Shown here: positions 1 through 4,085 of the stretch, one piece after another
Numbering within the stretch: position 1 is the first letter of the stretch
How the letters are laid out: each line of letters begins with the position of its first letter
Made by a program: the position numbers and the translations under genes
The notes under the pieces: model-generated
The model's database searches: none
What the model saw: only the letters and a program-made list of their open reading frames with translations
Told to the model about the DNA's origin: nothing
Origin: Tannerellaceae bacterium
GTDB lineage: Bacteria > Bacteroidota > Bacteroidia > Bacteroidales > Tannerellaceae
Assembly: GCA_031273385.1 (NCBI GenBank)
Contig: JAISRY010000054.1
Coordinates: 1 to 5,766, forward strand
Reading direction: 5' to 3'
Length of the DNA: 5,766 nt

Positions 1-117
1 GCCATCCGAAACGTGATACATACCATCAATCTATCACAAACACGCTATCCAGGTACTGCTTTAACCCTCCACTTCAAAATCGCGACAATCCAATCTGTGC
101 CAGGTCAGGAGTTCTGA
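1..117 (+). CDS. 3' end of an unidentified upstream gene (partial)
   Basis: Frame 1 is open from the left edge to a TGA at 115-117, giving 38 residues that end in the motif YPGTALTLHFKI followed by a short polar tail ending PGQEF. Nothing here allows a firm family assignment. The YPGT plus alternating hydrophobic pattern vaguely recalls the C-terminal ends of some Bacteroidales transposases, but that is memory-based resemblance, not evidence. A 38-codon stretch free of stops has a noticeable probability of arising by chance, so this may not be a gene at all. The following 104 bp contain no other convincing frame, only G/T-rich sequence leading into the nspC promoter. Confidence 0.35.
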   Translation, partial: AIRNVIHTINLSQTRYPGTALTLHFKIATIQSVPGQEF

Positions 118-164
118 AATTCTGATCGGGGTGTGGGTGCATTGTTCACTATTTTGATTGGGGT

Positions 165-196
165 GTTGTGGATTGGGGGAATTTCGTGTAATTTTG
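165..196 (+). promoter_or_regulatory. Bacteroidetes-type promoter for nspC
   Basis: TAATTTTG at 189-196 matches the Bacteroidetes -7 consensus TAnnTTTG exactly. A GTTG at 165-168 sits 20 bp upstream, in the expected place for the -33 TTTG/TTG element. Transcription would start near 202-204, giving a leader of about 18 nt before the nspC ATG. The match and spacing are seen directly; promoter activity is inferred. Confidence 0.5.
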
Positions 197-220
197 CGGG
201 TCTAAAAGGGTATAAAGAAA

Positions 221-1360
221 ATGGTTGATTTTGATCGGGTTCCGTCTCCGTGTTATGTGATGGAAGAGAAAGCGCTTAGGGAAAATCTGTCTCTTATCAA
301 GTATGTGAAGGAGGCTGCGGGAGTGGATATTATTTTGGCGTTTAAGGCGTTTGCGATGTGGAAAGCGTTTCCCATTATTCGTGAATATATTCCCTGTTCG
401 ACGGCCAGTTCGAGGTATGAAGCCCAATTGGCCTACGAAGAGATGGGGAGCAGGGCGCATACCTATTCGCCGGCCTATACAGCGGAAGACTTTCCTTTTA
501 TTATGCGGTATAGCAGCCATATTACGTTTAATTCACTGACGCAGTTTGAACGGTTTTATCCGCTGGTGGAGGCCGGCGGGAAGAGGATCTCTTGCGGGCT
601 GCGTATCAATCCCGAGTATTCGGACGTCGGGACGGAGCTGTATAATCCATGTGCGCCCGGGTCGCGTATGGGGGTGATCGGCGAACGGTTGGGCGATGCT
701 TTGCCGGAGGGTATTGAGGGGCTGCATTTTCATACGTTATGCGAATCGACCTCCTATGACCTGGAGAAGACGCTGGCTGAAGTGGAAAGGCGTTTCGGGC
801 GGTTTCTTCCGGCTATAAAGTGGTTGAATATGGGTGGGGGACACCTGATGACCCGTAAGGGGTATGACGTCGACCACCTGATCGCGCTGCTTCGCTCGTT
901 CCGGTCGAAATACCCGAACCTGGAGATTATACTGGAGCCGGGGAGCGCGTTTGTCTGGCAAACGGGCTTTCTGCTCGCTACGGTCGTCGATATTGTCGAA
1001 AACCGGGGTGTGCAAACCGCTATTATCGACGCCTCCTTTACCTGCCACATGCCGGATTGCCTGGAAATGCCCTACAAACCGGTGATCCGTGGCGCGACGG
1101 ACGCCGTAGAGGGAAAGCCGACCTATAGGATAGGGGGGAACAGTTGCCTGAGCGGTGATTATATGGGCGACTGGTCTTTTGACCAACCGCTGAAAGCGGG
1201 AGACAGGCTGATTTTTGAAGATATGATCCATTATACGATCGTTAAAACAAGTATGTTTAATGGAATCCCCCATCCGTCGTTGGCGCTTTGGAGTGATGAC
1301 GATCAATTGGTTATCTACAAAACATTCGGCTATCAGGATTATAAAAACAGGATGAGCTGA
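221..1360 (+). CDS. nspC: Carboxynorspermidine/carboxyspermidine decarboxylase
   Basis: This is a PLP-dependent decarboxylase of the alanine-racemase-fold group IV family. It removes the carboxyl group from carboxyspermidine or carboxynorspermidine in the last step of the alternative, AdoMet-decarboxylase-independent polyamine route in the cytoplasm. At 379 residues it is the usual NspC length. Lys42 in LAFKAFAMW is the expected Schiff-base lysine. HFH at 169-171 followed by CES, the NMGGGH loop at 203-208 and EPG at 239-241 fit PLP binding in the N-terminal barrel. The C-terminal β-domain carries GNSCLSGDYMGDW (306-318, Cys309 and Asp313) and FEDMIHYT (332-339), both typical of NspC rather than of ornithine or diaminopimelate decarboxylases. 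ATG 221 is the first start after an in-frame stop at 203-205, with a weak AAAAGGG at 204-210. The partner carboxyspermidine dehydrogenase is not in the window. The true substrate (spermidine or norspermidine precursor) cannot be read from sequence; spermidine is more likely in Bacteroidales. Confidence 0.95.
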   Translation: MVDFDRVPSPCYVMEEKALRENLSLIKYVKEAAGVDIILAFKAFAMWKAFPIIREYIPCSTASSRYEAQLAYEEMGSRAHTYSPAYTAEDFPFIMRYSSHITFNSLTQFERFYPLVEAGGKRISCGLRINPEYSDVGTELYNPCAPGSRMGVIGERLGDALPEGIEGLHFHTLCESTSYDLEKTLAEVERRFGRFLPAIKWLNMGGGHLMTRKGYDVDHLIALLRSFRSKYPNLEIILEPGSAFVWQTGFLLATVVDIVENRGVQTAIIDASFTCHMPDCLEMPYKPVIRGATDAVEGKPTYRIGGNSCLSGDYMGDWSFDQPLKAGDRLIFEDMIHYTIVKTSMFNGIPHPSLALWSDDDQLVIYKTFGYQDYKNRMS

Positions 1361-1365
1361 CCGAC

Positions 1366-1386
1366 GGTATCAATTAAAGTGTTACC
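1366..1386 (+). other. Weak hairpin in the nspC-ftsY gap
   Basis: GGTATCA (1366-1372) can pair with TGTTACC (1380-1386) with one mismatch around a 7-nt AT-rich loop. It lies 6 bp after the nspC stop and 34 bp before ftsY. No T-run follows, so it is not a standard intrinsic terminator. It may be RNA-processing structure or chance. The 60-bp gap also holds TACCTTAG (1383-1390), one base off the TAnnTTTG box but without a -33 partner, so nspC-ftsY read-through is possible. Confidence 0.2.
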
Positions 1387-1420
1387 TTAGCGGCCTGTAA
1401 TAAAATCAGATAATAAGAAG

Positions 1421-2389
1421 ATGGGTATTTTGGGCTTTTTCAGTAAAGAGAAGAAAGAGAATTTGGATAAGGGATTGTCCAAATCCAAAGAAAGTGTTTT
1501 TTTCAAATTGACACGAATCGTCGCCGGTAAGAGTAAGGTCAACGACGAGGTACTGGACGACCTGGAAGAGGTATTGATCACATCGGATGTAGGCGTCGAA
1601 ACGACATTAAAGATAATTTCCCGCATAGAGAAGCGTGTGTCGAAAGATAAATATGTGACCCCCCAGGAGCTGACGGCGATCCTGCGCGATGAAATCGCCG
1701 GCCTGCTGACGGAAAACCATACGGAGGATGTCGATGGATTCGTTTTGCCGGAGGATAAGAGGCCTTACGTTATCATGGTGGTCGGGGTGAATGGCGTCGG
1801 TAAGACAACGACGATCGGCAAATTGGCCTACCAGTTCAGGAAAGCGGGCAAAAAGGTCTACCTGGGAGCGGCCGATACGTTCCGGGCGGCAGCCGTGGAG
1901 CAGTTGGTCATCTGGAGCGAGCGGGTGGGAGCGTCGATCGTTAAGCAGGAGATGGGGTCGGATCCTGCCTCGGTAGCGTACGATACCTTAAGCTCGGCTA
2001 AGGCAAACGGCGCGGATGTGGTGATTGTCGATACGGCAGGCCGTTTGCATAACAAGTTGAACCTGATGAACGAGCTGACGAAGATCAAGAATGTCATGAA
2101 AAAGATTATCCCCGACGCGCCGCATGAGGTCCTCCTGATCCTGGACGGGTCGACGGGGCAGAATGCCTTTGAACAGGCGAAGCAATTTACGGCGGCGACG
2201 GAGGTGAACGCTTTGGCCGTCACCAAGCTGGACGGAACGGCAAAGGGCGGCGTCGTCATCGGTATTTCCGACCACTTCCATATTCCCGTCAAATATATCG
2301 GCCTGGGAGAGGGGATGGAAGATTTGCAGGTATTTCATAAAAGAGCGTTTGTGGATTCGTTGTTCGGTTCGGCAGGTGATCTCGAATGA
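1421..2389 (+). CDS. ftsY: Signal recognition particle receptor FtsY (SRP-GTPase)
   Basis: This is the membrane-associated GTPase that docks SRP-bound translating ribosomes at the inner membrane and hands nascent membrane proteins to the Sec translocon. The 322 residues comprise a short basic/amphipathic N-terminus (MGILGFFSKEKK), a helical N domain (about 25-100) and the NG GTPase domain. Visible GTPase motifs are the P-loop GVNGVGKTTT (122-131), the SRP-specific insertion-box motif DTFRAAAVEQL (152-162), DTAGR (204-208), TKLD (268-271) and the closing GLGEGMEDL (294-302). GLGE followed by a short C-terminus without an M domain separates it from Ffh. It lacks the long acidic A domain of the roughly 500-residue E. 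coli protein; membrane contact probably depends on the N-terminal hydrophobic/basic segment. The start is at 1421, where GFFSKEK begins as in other FtsY proteins. No strong Shine-Dalgarno is present, as is normal in Bacteroidetes. Its last codons overlap the rimO start (ATGA). Confidence 0.97.
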   Translation: MGILGFFSKEKKENLDKGLSKSKESVFFKLTRIVAGKSKVNDEVLDDLEEVLITSDVGVETTLKIISRIEKRVSKDKYVTPQELTAILRDEIAGLLTENHTEDVDGFVLPEDKRPYVIMVVGVNGVGKTTTIGKLAYQFRKAGKKVYLGAADTFRAAAVEQLVIWSERVGASIVKQEMGSDPASVAYDTLSSAKANGADVVIVDTAGRLHNKLNLMNELTKIKNVMKKIIPDAPHEVLLILDGSTGQNAFEQAKQFTAATEVNALAVTKLDGTAKGGVVIGISDHFHIPVKYIGLGEGMEDLQVFHKRAFVDSLFGSAGDLE

Positions 2390-3693
2390 GAAAGAATAAA
2401 GTCGATATCATCACGTTGGGCTGTTCGAAAAACCTGGTAGACTCCGAACGGCTGATGCGCCAGTTCGTAGCCAACGGTTACAAGGCGGAGCATGACCCGG
2501 AAAAGGTGAACGGTGAAATTGTGGTGGTCAATACCTGCGGTTTCATTGGCGATGCGAAAGAAGAGTCGATCCGTATGATCCTGGAATTGGGGGAAGCGAA
2601 GAGGCGGGGTCAAATCGCCCAACTGTATGTCATGGGCTGCCTCTCGGAGCGTTTCCTGGAAGAGATGAAAAACGAGCTTCCGGAGGTCGACCGCTTTTAT
2701 GGTAAATTCAATTGGAAAGGGCTGCTGGCCGACCTGGGCAAGCCCTATTACCAGGATTTGGCGGATCAGCGGATCCTTACGACCCCCCGCCATTATGCCT
2801 ATCTGAAAATCTCGGAGGGCTGCGACCGTACATGTTCCTACTGCTCCATCCCGGTGATGACCGGACGCCATAAATCGCGGTCGATGGAAGAGATCGAGAA
2901 CGAGGTTCGTTCGCTGACGGAGCAGGGGGTAAAGGAGTTTCAGGTCGTCGCACAGGATTTGACCTATTATGGTTTAGACCGGTATGGGCGGATGGAGCTG
3001 CCGCGGTTGGTCGAACGGATATCGGATATTCCCCATGCCGGGTGGATCCGCTTGCATTACGCTTATCCATCCCATTTCCCGCTTGATCTGTTGCGGGTCA
3101 TGCGCGAACGTGAGAATGTGTGCCTCTACCTGGATATTGCGTTGCAGCATATCAGCGATCCCATGTTGAAACGGATGCGCCGCCAGATCACAAAAGCGGA
3201 AACCTACGCGTTGCTGGAGCGTATCCGGGAAGAGGTACCCGGTATTCACCTGCGCACGACGCTGATGACGGGGCACCCGGGAGAGACGGAGAAAGATGTC
3301 GAAGAGTTGGCGGACTTTGTCCGGGCGATGCGTTTTGAACGGATGGGCGCCTTTGCCTACAGCCACGAAGAGGGCACCTACGCCTATACCCATTTCGAGG
3401 ACGACATACCGCAGGAGGTCAAACAGGAGAGGCTGGATTACATCATGCGTATTCAGGAAAATATCTCCGCCGAGGTCAACGAGCAGAAAAAAGGGCGTAT
3501 CTTTCAGGTGATCATCGACAGGGAGGAGGAGGATTTCTATGTCGGTCGGACGGAGTTCGATTCGCCGGATGTCGATCCCGAAGTGCTTATCGCGAAAGAT
3601 AGACGGCTTGTCGTCGGTGAGTTTTATCCGGTGAAGATAAAGGAAGCGGAGGCCTTTGATCTGTATGGAGAGGTTGAAAAAGGGGGTATTTAG
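2386..3693 (+). CDS. rimO: Ribosomal protein S12 (Asp) methylthiotransferase RimO
   Basis: This radical-SAM enzyme adds a methylthio group to the conserved aspartate of ribosomal protein S12. The 435 residues show the three methylthiotransferase domains. The N-terminal domain has Cys13 (LGCSKNLVDSE), Cys51 (VNTCGFI) and Cys84 (MGCLSE), which bind the auxiliary [4Fe-4S] cluster. The radical-SAM core has the CxxxCxxC motif at Cys146, Cys150 and Cys153 (SEGCDRTCSYCSIP) and LRTTLMTGHPGETE near 289-302. A C-terminal TRAM domain spans about 368-430. LGCSKNLVDSE and GRTEFDSPDVD (388-398) are RimO-type features; MiaB, the tRNA-modifying paralogue, normally has a different N-terminal motif and C-terminal region. 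Length is normal and all cluster cysteines are present. The ATG is inside the ftsY stop (ATGA overlap), implying translational coupling. No convincing terminator follows the TAG at 3691-3693. Confidence 0.96.
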   Translation: MRKNKVDIITLGCSKNLVDSERLMRQFVANGYKAEHDPEKVNGEIVVVNTCGFIGDAKEESIRMILELGEAKRRGQIAQLYVMGCLSERFLEEMKNELPEVDRFYGKFNWKGLLADLGKPYYQDLADQRILTTPRHYAYLKISEGCDRTCSYCSIPVMTGRHKSRSMEEIENEVRSLTEQGVKEFQVVAQDLTYYGLDRYGRMELPRLVERISDIPHAGWIRLHYAYPSHFPLDLLRVMRERENVCLYLDIALQHISDPMLKRMRRQITKAETYALLERIREEVPGIHLRTTLMTGHPGETEKDVEELADFVRAMRFERMGAFAYSHEEGTYAYTHFEDDIPQEVKQERLDYIMRIQENISAEVNEQKKGRIFQVIIDREEEDFYVGRTEFDSPDVDPEVLIAKDRRLVVGEFYPVKIKEAEAFDLYGEVEKGGI

Positions 3694-3733
3694 AGCCGAA
3701 TATCAAAAAAGCAGGTTAAAAACTGCAAACACA

Positions 3734-3768
3734 TTTGTTCGTTTACAAAAAAATAACTAATATCGCTG
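3734..3768 (+). promoter_or_regulatory. Possible weak promoter for the HU gene pair
   Basis: In the AT-rich rimO-HU gap, TTTG at 3734-3737 could be a -33 element. The best -7 candidate is TATCGCTG at 3761-3768, which keeps TA and TG of TAnnTTTG but misses two bases, and its 23-bp spacing is at the long end. The rest of the gap (3694-3794) holds an A-rich tract and no other recognisable signal. The change in base composition and the 101-bp gap suggest a separate transcription unit, but the boxes are poor. Confidence 0.25.
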
Positions 3769-3794
3769 TGTAATTAAGAATTGGAGCAAATGAT

Positions 3795-4085
3795 ATGAAA
3801 AATAAGGAATTGATAAAGGAATTATCCGACCGTCTTGGATGGACGGCGGATGAGGTATCGGAGACGATATCGGCGTTTGGTTCTCTTATAGGATCTCGAT
3901 TGGTAGATAGTGATGTTGTTTGTTTAGATGGACTTGGGCAGTTTGAGGCCAGGAAGAAAGGGGAGCGTATATCGGTCAATCCGGCGAACGGGAAGCGCTA
4001 CCTGGTGCCTCCCAAACTGGTGCCCATTTTTAAACCTGATGCGACGGTTAAAACCCAATTAAAAGAGTTAGGAAATAATGGATAA
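3795..4085 (+). CDS. HU/IHF-family DNA-binding protein (small, soluble)
   Basis: This 96-residue protein has full HU/IHF length. Residues 1-45 form the helical dimerisation part (MKNKELIKELSDRLG...). VVCLDGLGQFEARKK (41-55) matches the conserved V-L-G-G-F-E strand, and GERISVNPANGKRYLVPP (56-73) is the β-arm with the Asn62-Pro63 pair that, in this family, bends DNA by intercalating proline. FKP at 79-81 and a terminal helix follow. It should bind the minor groove as a homodimer or heterodimer and act in nucleoid architecture. ATG 3795 is chosen because GGAG at 3783-3786 lies 8 bp upstream; the nearby ATG at 3790 meets a stop after one codon. The gene overlaps the next HU-domain gene by 8 bp, so the two are probably coupled and their products may pair. 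It is divergent from classical HU (Cys43, fewer basic residues), and HU versus IHF subtype cannot be assigned. Confidence 0.88.
   Translation: MKNKELIKELSDRLGWTADEVSETISAFGSLIGSRLVDSDVVCLDGLGQFEARKKGERISVNPANGKRYLVPPKLVPIFKPDATVKTQLKELGNNG

Noticed and set aside
105..125. Imperfect hairpin (TCAGGAGTT with AAATTCTGA) as terminator of the upstream frame
   Set aside because: It has a mismatch and a wobble pair, only a 3-nt loop and no T-tract, and it overlaps the stop codon of a doubtful reading frame.
128..179. Four G-runs (128-131, 135-137, 160-163, 175-179) suggestive of a G-quadruplex
   Set aside because: The loops are about 3, 22 and 11 nt, outside the usual stable range; G/T bias of the leader explains the runs.
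737..1306. Long minus-strand frame inside nspC
   Set aside because: It is a shadow of a strongly conserved + strand enzyme, with no recognisable motifs or start signals.
1387..1626. Minus-strand frame over the ftsY start
   Set aside because: It is Ser/Leu-rich and antisense to the charged FtsY N-terminus, with no independent support.
2335..2871. Long minus-strand frame across the ftsY-rimO junction
   Set aside because: It lies opposite conserved RimO motifs, has no family signature and crosses two clear genes.
3705..3726. Hairpin GCAG/CTGC next to a six-A run, readable as a minus-strand intrinsic terminator
   Set aside because: The stem has only four continuous pairs, and no minus-strand gene ends there; on the + strand it has no following T-run, so it does not terminate rimO.
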